This document shows, in pieces, positions 12,040 to 27,100 of a stretch of DNA of 64,000 nt. The translations under genes and the position numbers were made by a program. The stretch's first letter is position 1; every line of letters starts with the position of its first letter. The notes beneath the pieces were generated by a model, which searched no databases, was not told where the DNA came from, and saw only the letters and a program-made list of their open reading frames with translations. This DNA is from Branchiostoma floridae (taxonomy: Eukaryota; Chordata; Leptocardii; Amphioxiformes; Branchiostomatidae): positions 10,970,253 through 11,034,252 of the forward strand of contig NC_049995.1 in assembly GCF_000003815.2 (NCBI RefSeq), written 5' to 3'.

Positions 12040-15000
12040 ATTTGTAGACTGTTGTCCTCTGCAATTCTGATCCACTGCTTATCAGTACTCGGTTTGTTGA
12101 TGTGCCTAGAATACATGGAGAAAGGTATAACCCACCATCACAATCACATACTAGCAAACCGTTATACATTTGTACTACGTTGTAGAGAAAAGGATATTGT
12201 GACCTTTGGTATAGCTGTCACAGCCTAGGAAAATTGAAATGTAACTTGTTTTGTTGCCGTGAAAACATGGCCTTATTATGTCTTTGTGCAGTACAAAAGT
12301 CAACGCTATAGATCCGGATACCTGGGGTTAAAGGCCATTTCAATTGTTTTCGCAGGTGTTTTCCTGAAAGCCATGGCGATGTGTCTATCATTGCGATAAC
12401 GTACTGAACTTTGTTGAAAACATTTCTGAAACGTTTCTCTAACGAAATAACTTCAAAACATCGGGTTCCTATCAGCAGACGGACGCAAACGTTTCGCTAA
12501 CTAGTCCCTGGGCCAGACGGCATATCAGTACCCTCGGAGGGGGCATAATATTGGAAGATAAAGTATATATATTTTTGACGAGAATATCACTAAAAATCCG
12601 ACTTTAGATGGTCATAATTTTCTGTTGAATTATGATATCAGAGACCAATTGATATTTTTGTGATCGCCTTTGCAGGTTCTACCAGCCTCCAATTTTTATT
12701 GAAAAATATTGGTGTTTGTTTTTTGCCCCTCCCCCTTGACACAAAAAAGAGGGTGATACACAAAATGTAGCTTTGACGGCTGATAGCCGGTATAAAGCTA
12801 TCATACCAGAATGGCTATCACATCAAAATATATATCTACTATTCATAAATCACAAGAAGAATTTGCCCGCTCAGAGGGTACGTACCGATATGTGAAATTT
12901 GGTGTCCTGGCCCAAGGACTAGACGTTGAACAATGGTGGGGCGTACGCAGGTCTAAAGGTCACCAGGTGTGAAACCGTCGCGCAAGAGTGACTCTTTAGA
13001 ACAGGTGCACTGCCTGAACTACATAACACCAGGGCCAGTCGTCTTTCGTGTTGTCGTATTTTTTACTTACGCTCATTGCAGTTGAAACGTGTCAGGATCT
13101 CTATAACGCTTTCAGAATCGACATTGACTTGATGATACTGAGTCTCTCTTTATTGAAAAGACCTGTACATGTTAACGTAACGTTGCAATTAAAACAGGCT
13201 GTTTTGCCACCTGAGACGTTAATACAGTTTCTACTACCTATGTAGTGCAACAAATATGTAGAATAGTATACCAGTCTATAATGTGACGTTCCAAACGCCG
13301 ATTATATGCGCAGCCACACATTGACGTTACGTTTCAACTTCGTCCTAAGTACTCCAACTTTAAACAACAATTTCGTGTATCAATCCGCCCGTAATAAAAA
13401 GTAAGTCGTTAATCTTCAATACAGATATGAATGTGTGTACTGTTGTAGTCTGCTAATACCAGATTTCCATAATTGTTTACAGGTGGTTTTAGGCGTGATA
13501 TTAGTTTCTGAACAGTTACAGAACCGATTTCATTTTGTACTACCATGTCACCTAGTAACCTTTGTATCCATGCGCCACTTAGGTTATATCTAACCCCTCA
13601 TAACGCCTGGTAAGTTGATTTTTAACCTCCTTGGTTGCTATATAAACCATCAAATACAACCACCGAGTGAGCGAAGCAAATTTTATGGATGACATCCTCT
13701 GCACACACCAGATATAATGCGAGATGGCAAAAGAATGGGCCTCCGTCCATTCCTGAACCTACATTAAAGGGCTGGAGTTTGGTAGAGAGCTACATAATAC
13801 TAACATTAACATTAGGCATGATACTTGACATAGTCCACTCACTCACAACATTTACTCACAACAGTAAATACTCAAGTGTACCGATTTTTTAAATATTTCC
13901 TTCATTTCACAATAACAAACAGTCATACTAAATGTGATTCAATAACATCTAATCCAAACTACACATTGAACAAAGTAAACACACAACAAATACAAAATTT
14001 GTGCTATGACAACAAAAACCTAATAATTTCCCTTGCAACAGATCTAGAAAATAACAAGTCATGAATTCAAAGCAAACCAGTTCTATCCATGTTCTATACA
14101 TTTCAGCTGTTTTTTTTGTGCTCAAGAACACACTTCTTGAATAATTTTGTAACAACCAGTCAACCTACTTGCACAGTCCTGTTCATGTCCATATTTTACA
14201 ACTTGTACATTTATTACCACTGGACTCTTTTATTCTAACACTGCACTAAGTAGAATTGTTATTTGTCTTAAAGTTTATGTACTGCATTGTAAGAAGGGCA
14301 AGATTTCTGACAAGTGAATCTGTCTTCAATTGTACACAAATTCTTACCAGGGAGCAACTTCGACCTCATGTGTTTTCTGCTTTAGTGTTATACTTTTCTA
14401 ATTTATCTTTGTACAACATCAAAGTAATCTCACAACTGGATGTACAGCTACCCACATTACATTTCATCCTATTTGTTCATTACTGGGTTTTCCAAAAAGA
14501 CTTTTGCATCTTAAACTCTGGTATCTTACAATAACTGCTATCTTTACAAGCATGTACAGTCAGACTGAGTGGAGGGATTTGTGTGCAGTCTTTCTACATG
14601 TACAATCATGTACGCTATAGAGCTGCTATAGGTAGTTGTTTGTGAAACCATTTCCATTTGATGGTGTGGTTGTAGCTTCCTTGGATTTTATCCCTACAAC
14701 ATAAATGTATTTCTCCTGTCATACCGATGCGACATCAAATGGTGGAATCACATTTTAAAACATTTTGTATTCATTAAGTACGTATATCTATATATGGAGC
14801 AAGCAGCATCACTCAAGTTGGTTATCTGTAGCAGGCATCCTTCCATCTCTTCAGAAGATGGTAGTTATCATCATCATCATCATACACATACAAAGTTGGG
14901 GCATTATGGTAATAGCCCCACAATATTCAAGTGTCTTAGAAATGTAAACTAAGGTTTTCCTTAGCTTATGTGTCAGCTCATCCATAACTTTCATCATTTT

Positions 15001-15174
15001 TTTTAGCTTAGCAATTCCATATTCAGAAACATAGCCAGTAGTAGTATCTCTTCATGGCTAACCCAAGAACATTTCACTGTCTTAGAAATAGATATTTGTT
15101 TGACATCGAATATTTGCTATCCCTCTGATGTTGATCACCAATGTTGATCCCCGATGTTGGCCACCAGAACATCA
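12040..15174. other. intergenic region between SPAG1 3' end and glycosyltransferase copy B
   Basis: No gene is supported here. The part next to 12040 should hold the promoter of copy B. The part next to 15174 should hold the SPAG1 3'UTR. It also contains an inverted-repeat element (12501-12922), a partial repeat end near 13675-13700 and a short (ATC)n run near 14870. Confidence 0.5.
12501..12922. mobile_element. inverted-repeat element (MITE-like)
   Basis: The left end CTAGTCCCTGGGCCAG and the right end CTGGCCCAAGGACTAG are inverted copies with few mismatches. Further in, CATATCAGTACCCTC and GAGGGTACGTACCGATATG are also related as inverted copies. No transposase frame is visible and I could not fix a target-site duplication. 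Confidence 0.6.
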
Positions 15175-18100
15175 TTAGAAAACGAATGCCTTCTTAAGCG
15201 CAGTGATGTCATCTTTTGTGTACTCCGTACAGGGCTGGTTCAGAAGGCAGTTCAGGGTAGAACAGATGTCTGAAAAAGGAGAACAATACAATTCTCAGTG
15301 GTCAATAACGATTCATTCGACGTTAAACTCTCCAAATAGAGAGCAAATGGAAACAGCACAAATTGGAAATGAAATAAAGTAAGCTAAGGCCACAGCAAGT
15401 AAATTTTCTGGATGACATTCGTGCGCTCATTAATTTTCGCCGGATTTGAAAAAAAAATTTTCTTCTCTGGAGATAGTAAACATGAGGAGAAAGTACCAAA
15501 ATGGGAAAATCTGAAGTGTTGTAGCCTAATGATTGTACTATTATATATACGCAGTAACACTAATGTCTATTCAGCTGAAGTTGCATCTTATTATTGGATT
15601 TGACTTCTTCTTAGAAGGCAGTGGTTAATGAACTGTCTCACACACTGCAGAATAAGTGGGTTTTGTGACTTCAGTAAAAATGTAGTCTTTTGGTGATGTC
15701 CTACTCCTAGGTTGCAAAAACTGGGTGAAATTGTAGCGATTGTTTGGAATAATTGGTTTCTTTCAAACTCATAGTGAGGACACTGACTAATAAAATGTAT
15801 TTCATTTTCCACCGCATTCATTGAGCAATATTTACAAAATCTTTCGTGGACAGGTAGCTTTTTATAGCGGCCCCTTTCAATCTCTAATGGGTGTGCACTA
15901 ATTCTTAACTTACATATGGCAGACCTTTCATCAAACTTATTAAGATACAGATAATTTTCCATTGAATACTTAGATTTAACACAGAAGTGAAACTAGGTAG
16001 AAAATTGTAAAACTGGCACCACTATGGAGGTCATGAGTGTACAGTTGCCAACTTGATAAGTGATACCAGTCTACCACACAAGTGCACATCACTTTTACTA
16101 TAATTATACTAGTTCCCTTCTTGAATGCAGGAATAACTGACTTGTTGTCTCGTCACTTCAATTCTTGTTACAACGTTTTGGTGTCTATTTTGAAAAATTA
16201 AGGCATCTTGTTTTTATTTACCCATCCCATTTTTGCAGTCTGAAGAGCATGTCATCCATAAAATTTACTTGCTGTGGCCTTACGTCACCATTCAAAATGA
16301 TGAGTGCAACTAAGGTAAAATCTGTTATCTCCTTTAATACATGTAAATGTTCAGAAAATGCTGCTGCAGTATGATTTTCCTATTGTCTAACTTCAGAAAC
16401 GTTTCAATGAACAAGGTGAACCCTGTAGTACTCACAGTTCTTATCCTTGGCACTGAGGAAGGTTTTCAGCATGTTGAAGCGGTTGACCTTTGTGATGTAG
16501 TAGACATACTGGTATACCAGGGCTGGCTCTGGATGTGAAAAGAAAATAGATCAAACGTTTTTGATGAAAGGCAAAACGGACATAATACATGGTACAATGA
16601 CAGAGTTGGGGGGGGGGGGTCAAATTGTGTCTAAAATACTGTAAATACATTCAAGTTTGTGGGGATTTGATTTTAAGGCAGGTAGTACAAAGGAGTGTTT
16701 GCGGTGGTTTTAAGTTTGTGATATAGGTACAGACACGTACTGTATAGTATGGAAACCCTGGCGCATTTACTGACAGCCAGTCAGAAACCACTGGCAAAAA
16801 CTGCAAACACAAAACTACCGCGAACATTTTTGCATTTACAGTACCCTTACATATTGAAAAAGCCTTCTCTTGTTCATATACAAGCATGTTTATGTAGATC
16901 ACAGGAGACAATGGTTAAGTGTATGAAAAAGGAGTACAAAACAGACCTTTCTTTCTAAAGCTGTTTAAAAAGCTAACTTACCTCTGTTAACGACATCCTC
17001 CTCCTTTAAGACATGGACTATCTTGTTGATCATCTCAGCATCCATCTTGTTACTCACAACTGAAATATAAGTCAGAGACATGATCATAAAGCCATCACTG
17101 AATTCAAAGAAATGATTATATAATAAAAAAGTTTAAGTTTCAGGGTTAATGTGGCAATGACATTGGGGTGAACTGAGTGTAATATGGAATATATAGTGTA
17201 ACAGTTGTATTCTATATGTCTCCCACTGGATTCTTCTTGACGTGTGTATAGATCTACTGTCTAAAGTTGTACGGGTAATGTTAGCTATAGTCTAATCCGA
17301 CCAGCAATCACCATGTTGCATTCTCTATATCAGGCTTTTCTTAAAACTGGCCACCTGTCCACAGCGATCAAATTTGGCCAGTCCCTTGAGCAACTGCTAA
17401 ATATAGACAGGTTTGACTATCTTGACGTCTAAAGTATGCACAATACTCACCATTAGGTATAGTGTTAATCATTACATGTGTAAACTTAAGCCACTGTCAA
17501 TTGCTTCTTCCTTGACCTCCAAGAAAAGAGGAGGAGAGCTCTGAAGGCCAAATGAAGACACAAACCAAGACAGCAAAAGACAAATATACACAGCCCCACC
17601 TTTTGGCAACTCCTCAGGGGCGATGCTCTTGAGCAGGCCCAGGTAGAGCTCGTTGTCATCACTGTTCTTCAGGGCACTCCAGGCTGTCATGAACAGGTAC
17701 GGAGAGCTCTGGAGGAAAAAGGAATGGTGTTGAAGATAACATTTTCATTTTAACTAATATTGAACAGTTCTGAGTACTACTACACACAGTAAACATGCTT
17801 ATGTTTAAAATGCCTTTCACTGAAACTTAAGAAGACATTTTTCCTAAAGGGGCAATGAAAAACTCATACAATTTCAGCTAACTAATCATAAATACAAGGT
17901 ATGCAGAATACATTCTAGGGAAAGCTGAGCTGGCAAATTTAATCATGACATTCTTCTGTTTCACAATATTTTTTTTTCATTCAAGGCTCATTTTAACTTA
18001 CACTTTTCTCCTAACCTGAATAGAAATGTTAACCATTGCATACATTGAACAAAGAAAATTTGATTAAATGCTACAGTTTCACCAAAGTAAAAGCAAAACT

Positions 18101-21100
18101 TAAGCTGGATGTGTTGGCAGATTATTTAATCATAATCACCTTGGCCTGCCTTGAAGCTTCCTCAACTTTGGCCTTCAGCTTCCTCTTGGTGGAGGGACTC
18201 GTAGCCTTGGGCCCCTCCTTAGGTGCCATGGGGTCTCCCTTGATACCTTCCGCCTTAAGGAATAAGAAACAAAGCTTAAGATGTTACCTATGACTCCTGG
18301 CCGACAAAGAAGTTAGCTGGTTAGTTAATATTAATAGTAGAGATACAGGCACGAGTTTGAATCACAATGCTTGCAAGTCCATTTACTCCGTAACAGTGCA
18401 TTGTTACTACATGCGTTTCACTAGTATTACCAGTATGTTTACTATGAAAGCATGGAAAATAACAGTAATGCAGGACTAAAAACATGTCAAAGCATAAAAT
18501 GTGACCCAATTTACTTACAAAATTAAAGTTTTCTTCAAAGAAACAAAAAAATATGTCCTTCCAATGATTCTGCTTGCACAGAAATATTTTTGGCTTATGT
18601 TTTTGATACGAAATGATTTGTTTGTTTGTTTTGAGTCCTGCTGTTTACAACCTACCGTCGTTTCCTCCTCACTGTCGCTGTCCTCACCCTCCTCAACTAC
18701 TACTCTCCTCCTGCTCTTCCCAGCATCCTTTGCAGCCTTCCCAGAATCCTTATCCTTACCGTCTTGAAGAGATCTTAGCTCCTGAGAAGGCAGCAAAAGT
18801 GGGGCTTCCAACACAGCATGCACATGCTATCAGTACAGACATGCTAAACACACACAGGCTAAAAACGGTGTTAAATTGTTCTGTTAGATTGTGAAGTTGG
18901 AACCTAGAATGTTGGTTCAAGAAGTATCCTTTATGTTGCCAGTGATGGTTTCATGTTTTGTGCCTAAAACGTAAAGGGTTTTCTTTTTTAAGTTTCTTTT
19001 TTGAGTTCTTTTTAAGGCCATGTGGTCTTCCAAAACTTTGATAATGCTAACGCAGTGCCTCCTTAAAGTTTTATCATACATATGGTGCAGCTTTATTGAC
19101 ATTTTTTTAACAAGGTCTATGTGCAGATATCCTGGACAACTTTTTTGATTTTTAACCTCCTTGCATTAACTTACTTTGTATGACAATACTTTTCTCTGCA
19201 TATTTTGTCTTGTAACAGATCAGTTATCACTTACTTACATGTGTATCAGGTCTTATTTCAACAAGAGATTAAAGATGAAGGGCAGGTGAAAAGATATTTG
19301 ATTTCTGAGAATGAAAAGTAATGTAAACAAATATGGTGGTCAACAGGAAAGTGTGGGTATTGAGATTTTTTTTTTCAATTATGTCAATAAAGAAAAGAGC
19401 ACATTCACCACTAGAAAGCCAGAGTAGAGAGTCTAACTGCAGAGAACAAAATGGACAGATGAAAAAAGGGTTTTGTTGTGAAAATAAATCAGTGGTACCC
19501 AAAAGGACAGAACATTTAAAAATACTAAAACATCCTGGTTCCCTCATTTTTATGGAATGGATTAGAATTGCAACATCTCAGACACAAACACCATGCAGGC
19601 TGCCCTGCCCCCCTCCCCACCTTTCTCCACAGCTCCTTCACATCGTCCAGTTCAGTTTTAGCAGCCTTGTTCTTAGGGTCAAGTTTCAGCAGCTCAGTCA
19701 GGTCCTTCGCCGCCTCACTGTACCGCTTCAGCATCTGGAGATTTGAAAGAAGAGTTAGTAAAAAAAGATGTCTTCAATATAGGACTCTTTATATCTTTAC
19801 CAAAGTCAAAGTTTAAGTAAGATGGAATAGTCCATCTTCTAGTAATTTCTCCAAAATTGTAGTGCAGTTATTCGAGTCTGCAGTGTCATGTTATGTGACT
19901 TACATGTAACGCTAGATCATATTTATCCCCAGGTTAAGGTAACCTATATCCATTGAATTTAAAAGCAGGGTATCTAGGGATATTGATCAAGTTGACAGAT
20001 GATGATTTCAAATTGCAATGTATCTTCAATATATTGCAGTTTCAGACTTGATAATAATTATCCATAATTACCCTGTTTCTGAATACAATGGATATAGGCT
20101 ATACCCCCAGATAAAGGTGAACTAGCGTTAGCAAAGAACAAACACTTCTGAATCAGCCTTAGACTGTACTGATATTATGATTATGAAGAATTAGTCTGGA
20201 TTCTCTTTTACTGCCTTTTGCTACTGTCTATAACAATCGGTGTGGACATTACCTTACAATTAAACTTCAGCATAAAAATTGCCATGTTGTGTACTACAAT
20301 GGAATTCCAATACCTTCATAAAACGTAATACATGCTTACCAATATTTCCAACCATCAGAGCAAGCTATGTCTAATATGTTATGGACAAAAAGCTGTCCAC
20401 TAACCTTTCTAGCCTGAGCCCGTCTGAAGTAAGCCTTGATGTTTTTGTCATCCAACTCCAGAGTCTTGTTACAGTCAGCCTCTGCTTCAGTAGGCTGGGG
20501 AGGGGGCAAATATACAGATGTGCTGTTATGATAACAGGTTGTACAAAAAGGCATGTACAGTGAAAGACAGACACACCTCTACCTCAGGTAAAATACAAGA
20601 AAGAATAGCCAATATAAGCTGCCTTGTATAATCATTATCAATAACTGCCTTCTACACAATGAAATACTTCATTTAGTGAGGAGTCCCTTTCTCACATCAA
20701 TTCCAAGAAAATACTTTATTTGTAACCATTTCTTACAACTCCAGATAGCTACAATGTAGATAGAGGCACAAGGGAGGGAGTTGAAGATAGACAGAGAGAG
20801 GGAGTGCATAAGTGAATGAGAAAGAGGGAGGGAGAAGAAAGAGGGAGGGAGAAGAAGAAGGAGAGAGAGAAGGAGGGAAAGAGGCCTAGGGAGAGGGAAA
20901 GATGGGAAAGGAAGAGGGAGGAGGGAGAGAGAGGGAGGAGGGAAAGAGAGGGAGGAGGGAAAGAGAGGGAGCACACAAGTGAGAGAGGGAGAGAGAGAGA
21001 GGGAAGGTGAGAAACTGAGAGAGGAGGAAGGGAGAGAGAGAGGAGGAGAGGAAGGAGGAACAGAGAAACTTACCCTGGTCATTTTCAGATGGCAGAGTGC

Positions 21101-24100
21101 TCTGTTACAGTAAGCCACAGCCTGGTCAGGTGAGAGCTCTATACACTTGTTATAACACTGGGTGGCTGGTCCAAAGTGTCCTTTCTTGACCAGGGTGTTT
21201 CCTTTCTCCTTAAAGTGCAGGAAAGTGTCTCGAGGGGATGTTGACTTTGCTTGCTTTTTCTCACTTTTTGTGGGAGTTTTTTTCTTGTCTTCCTTCTTTT
21301 CTTCCACTTTCTCTTTCTTTGTTTCTTGTGCTTTTTTGGAACTTTCTGCCTTTTTACTTGTAGACTTTTCAGCATTTTCCTTTTCTTTGTTTGATTTGGA
21401 TGCTTTTCCTTCCTGGGCTGATGGCTCCTTCACTCCATTGACCAATGGTTGTTTAGCTTCAGGTGCTTTGATTTCATTGGCTACTGGTTTACTAGGTTCT
21501 GGTTTCTGATTGGTTGGTGGTGGGGTTGCCGGGGAAACAGTTCTATTTGCACTGTGAGGGCTGTAAGTGGGAATGCTGGGTAATTTTGACCTCCAGTCTG
21601 GTCCATCCAAGTCCTTCAGCATTTGTGCTGATCTAAGGAAAGAAATCAACAATTCATGTACAAAAATGAAATCTTTTTATTTCTATCTGCTATGATTGTG
21701 TATTTGTTTCACATGGGCTTCTACTTGTATCAAACAGGCTTCCATAGAAGACTAGATTTGGTTGTTGCAATTGCTGTTGAACGACTGACCACAAAAAATC
21801 ACATTATCTTGTAACAAAATATAAAAATGTGCTGGTCTAACAGCAGCAAGAATATTGATCGAGGGTTATTAGAGGACACTGACCTGTGTGACCCCTGCTG
21901 TGCCTGGATGTTAGCAGGGTCGATGTTCAGCACATGTTTGTAGTCCACATAAGCCTGCCTGAACCTGAAACATACAAACACAAAGTTGTTAATATGTCGA
22001 TAAAGGTTAGACATCCAGCTAATAAATTATATACACCAAAAAGCAGTTACTCAAGCAGCTGGATATGATTTTGGAAACAGTCAGACGTTTCAGACACCAA
22101 TCGGTGTCATGTCTTTTGTCAGTAAAACTGGAGAGATCTTGTTGGAGAGTAGTTTTTATATCCTAGCTGTGAATTGATATGTAAAAGAGATCTAGTTGAA
22201 GAACAGGTTTATCCTAACTATGAATTAATATGCTACTACAGTGGATTCCAATTATTCGTATTACGCCTTTTTGGATAATTCGGGTAATTGGATAGAATTA
22301 CGAAATCCCAAAACATTTGCCATTCATTCTATTGTTTAGAACATCGCAGAATTGGATAACCCACGGTCTCAAACTTCGGGTTTTTGGATAGAATTACGTC
22401 AGGTCACACAAATTAAAAATGGGAAAATATGCCCTAAAACTCACAAAATGAGTCCAAAGGTAACTAGTAAATGTATGTATAAAGGTGTAAAGCCATGTAA
22501 AGGACCGTAAGAAAGTTACATTCCACAGAAAATCTAGCCGATAGCGCTGTGCTAGCGTGCGAACATTTGGAGTTAGGCGCCATTTTGTTAGGTTGCCGCA
22601 AGGTATGATGAGCGAACGTCATGGGAACGTCAACACGCTTTTGAGTTCATATTTCCCCTTCAGACAACGTCTAAACTTGGTTTACCCTACAAAAATGTGT
22701 TTTTTCATATCCACTGTCTCATTAATTGAGCTGATTTCGGCTGCGCTGCGTAGATTTACAACAACGCACGTAATGCAACAGGGGTGTGATTTTGCAATGA
22801 CCTATCTTGCGCATTGAATGGCGGGATATCTCAACCCACGCGCCGCCATTTTAAATGTTTTGAACGTGAATTTTTTCCGTCTTCCACCGCGAAAGACGGA
22901 AATTTCAGAGTAATTTGTGGACACAAGTTGTAGACAAGAAAGTGAAGAGTTTATCACTCTCCAATACCGCTGTTTTAACTTAGAATTATGAAAGTAACGT
23001 CATATTCTCCGGCATACGAGCGGAGCCATGTTCGTCTTTGTTTTGGTATGCCGCCAAATTGCCGACGCACGGCTGTGGGAGTCAAGCGTACTTTTCCACA
23101 TGTGCATTTAGCCACTGATTTGAACTCTTTATTAGATCGAGCATCTCACAGAAATCGGAACATATGATTAAAGTTTCCGTATCGTTAGAGTGGTAACCTC
23201 TATGAGCGTCTGTGTGTTATGTTTGCGTATTGGTTTTCAAAACTACACCCCTCCCCAACCAATGCCGCTAAAGCTGGTCATATAGCCAACTTCGGACTCT
23301 AGAATAGGCCGGATAATTGGATAAAATGACCAGACAAATAGGCGATACAATAAAGCGGATTCCACTGTATAAAAACTCTCTCACACATTTGATTAAATCC
23401 CCAGTGTCACTGATGAACGACAACAGATGGTTGTCTGAAACATCTTTCCAAAATCATATCCAGTTGCTTGAAAGTAACTGCTTTTTGGTGCAATTTGCAA
23501 TACTTCCTTCACGTTCCAAAAACTTATGCTACCATTCTCTGTGTCATTCGTTCAACCTTCCTGACCACAAAGTCAACTTTTTTAGGCACACTCGCACCAC
23601 TTTTGGCGATCCCAGAGGATGTCATACGTATGATCACATCAACATGTCCTTATCCAATAGCCAGGAATATTCTGTGAATAATGAAATGATGTGAAACACT
23701 AACTTCTCCAGATGTTCATATGCTGTGGCCCTCCTGAGTAGGGGTTTCCAGGAGTGAGGCTGGAGCTGGAGGGCGTGGTCACAGTCGTCAAGGCAACCCT
23801 TCACGTCCCCCACCTTGTTCTTACTGGCAGCACGGTTACTGTACAGGGTGGACAGGCCCTGGCTGTGGTCTGCTTCTTCTGCAATTGTAAATAAAAGGTT
23901 AATAAGTCATTTTCATGGAAGCCCATCTGTGTTGGTACTTGGTAGTAATCATAGTACAATGCTAAACTTTCTTCCAACACAAAGGTATACACGGATAAAA
24001 TTTATACTGAAGTATCCTGACACAAACGCCCCTATTCGCTGCCGTGAGAAGTCTCTCAAACACATCCACATTGAATCTCTTTGCCATAACATTTCACTGG

Positions 24101-27100
24101 ACAATGTCAGGACTATTTTGTATGTAACTTGTAAGAGGTATAAAGGAGGCCATATACATCAGGGCACTCCAGCCATCACTGAACAGAGACGGTGGGTGTT
24201 ATAACCTTCCTAGCACGTTTGACCAATTGCTGACGTCATGTATCCACAAGATCACGTTTTAATTGATGATATGTCTGAAACTCTCGCGAGTTTCCGTTCT
24301 AAAGTAATGGGTCATTAGTATTGATCGTGAAAAAGGTGACAGTGGCTGTTGAAAATTTATACCAATAATTCAATGATGAGATACAATTGTGTAAAATGCA
24401 CTTAAATGTCAACAAACATGAATTTTTATCTTATAGAAAGTAATACGCAACCAACCTTTCTCCAGATCAGTGATGGCCTGGGTGTACTTTTTCATTGCTG
24501 CAGCATACTGGCCCTGTTGGTACAGAGCATTCCCAGCATCCTTCAGTTGGACCACACCATCTGGCAGTGGAGGCGGGGGTGATGGGGCTGGAGCAGGAGG
24601 GGCCACATTTTCCTCACCGTTGGTTACAGCAGTCTCTTCTGTGCTAGATGGTTTTTCTGTGCCTTCGGGATTTTTCGTTTCTTCTTGAGCTTCCTTTGAA
24701 GAGGTCTGTTCTGCTGCTGTTGTGGTAGTTTCTGTGATAGCTTCAGCAGAAGTTTCTTCAACTTTCTTCTCTTCCTGAAGATTTTCTGCAGGTTTAGATG
24801 TGTCTTCATTTCCCTCCTGTACAAAGATGACAATAAAATGCATTTCACTTCATTCTACTGTCTTATAAAATATAAACAACAAAGTATTTCATATGTCAAG
24901 ATAACATGCATCAGCAATTCTTAAGAGAACTTTCAGGCAACAATAACACAGAAGTAAAATAACCTCAAATTTTTTAAAATAGACTTTTCTTTACTACATT
25001 CATGACATTGTATATTATACAAGTCTGTGTACTGATCGCAATCACAATTAATGGTGCACAACCTAAAAGCATCTTCACTATAGGACTCTTCACTATTGGT
25101 CAATAAAACTGGGGTGTGCTCTCTATAAGAACCTGAAGTTAGGAACAAAAAGTTTTCTAAAACAGGTAGATGTATGACTCTTTTCTTTATCAGGCAGGCC
25201 ATCAGGCCTTGAATATTAAGAGTGATAGACTATAAAGTTTCTGTCTTTCTTACATCTTGAGCATCATCAGCTTCCTCTTCCGACTCAGTGTCTCCCCCCT
25301 CCACATCCATGACACCATCCACCTCCTCGATCACCATCCTGCGACCTTTGCCCTTTGACCCCTCAGTTGAAGTTGTCTCTTGAATATTTTTCAGGAGTTC
25401 CTCCGACTTCTTGGCTTCTTCTGATTTTTCAGTGGCTTTTTGATCTTGGACTTCTTTCAACATGGCCTGTGGAAAAATCATCAATTACGGGTTAAAAAGA
25501 TATTTAATGTGTAGTTACTGTTACAGTTACTGTAGTAGTATCCAATATTGGATTATACTATTGCTGAGGTACCTGACACAAGGGTAGGCAGCAGTCAGCT
25601 AGTCTTCACACGATAACACTTTATAAAAATTATGTAATATACTGTGAAAGAAGTATGGTTGGCTAGCAAAAACCTTTAGAACTGTTCTCAAGCTGAACTT
25701 GAAACACTGCATTAGTCTATCTGTAAATCATACTAGTATACTATTTCTTGTTAAACATGTTTAAAGAATTAAGTAGCAGTTCCTTTGCCTGAGCAGTCTG
25801 ATGAACATAATTTTACCTTGCACCACTTAATCCCCTAATCAAGGAAAAGGATTGTCCTAGGTATTTTTGAGTCATTCCTCCTGTTCGTATCATCATGTAT
25901 AGTCCAAAGTGTGGCCATAGGACTGTATCTTTTGAACCACTCACACCAGGAAAGACCCCCTCTCTTCAGTTCAGTTCAGTTCAGTTCATCCTCAGGGAGG
26001 TGACACCATCGTCTCCACATATTCCTATCCAGCATGATCTCTTCTGATGGGTTCTTTAACAGGCTTAAGGTGTGGGTCTTTTCAATCAAGTCCATAAAAT
26101 GAGCAGTGTTTGTAACCTTCATCGACAAAGCAGTGTTTACCTTTGCCTTGGGGTTGTGAGGTTCCTGTTCCAGTACAATAGTCAGGTCAGCTATGGCCTC
26201 CTCCCTCTGTCCTAGTCCCTTCCTACCCATGGCTCTTCTCAACAGGGCTGTGGGGAAACATTGAGTCTTATAAGGGCTGAGTAGTTCGGAGACTAAATAA
26301 GTTGTGAACATACAGTGACCATGACACCATCCAAAATGTAAAATCTCAAAAGAGTAGTTGACAATATTTTCCCACTATTGCAAACTGCCTTACTACCAAC
26401 AAGTCTCCAAGCAGATGTAGTAGTGAGGCTTGTTTCATGTGTTTGGCATTGTTTACGTTGTCACTCCAAAAAAAGGTTTAAATATTTAAGAAATGAAGAA
26501 CAGCAGAAGTGAAGAAAACATAGAACCCGCCAAGTATGCACAATGCATAATATGGTCTGCACTACATTGCCAAAACATGTAAGTCAAAGGGGGGTCAAAT
26601 GGAACTTATAAATGTATTATTAAGACAATTGTTACAGTACCTTTCAGGTTGCCAGGTTCCATCTCCAGGACCACATTAGTGTCATCTACTGCATCCTGCC
26701 ATTTCTCCAGCCTCAGTTCTGTTGTAAAGGGTGAAAGGTCAATATTAGACCAAAAATAGCAAACTGTTCTAGTCCTGAAGATTTTCTTAAGCATACATTT
26801 TCTGCAAATAGTGACGAGTACTGTAAATGCAGAAATATTCGCGGTGGATTAATGTTAATAACCGCGAACTTAAAACCACTGCGAACATTTTTCTAGAATG
26901 GTATTAGATTGTAGTCTATGGTGTTACCGCGAACTTAAATCCACCGCGAAAAGTCCCTTTTCCCGCTACTGCGAAAAGTCCCTTTTCCCGCTACTGTGAA
27001 ATTAAATCCCGGCGAACTTAAATGCATTTACAGTATCTTTTCCAAAGACTTTAAAGAGGTACAAAAACATCACAACCAAGACCACTCAGGTCACAACAGA

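Noticed and set aside
20669..21065. Continuation of the SPAG1 exon frame into a Ser/Leu/Pro-rich stretch
   Set aside because: It is read-through into the polypyrimidine intron tract; a good donor (GTAAGT) at 21073-21072 and TPR continuity with 20405-20494 show the true exon end.
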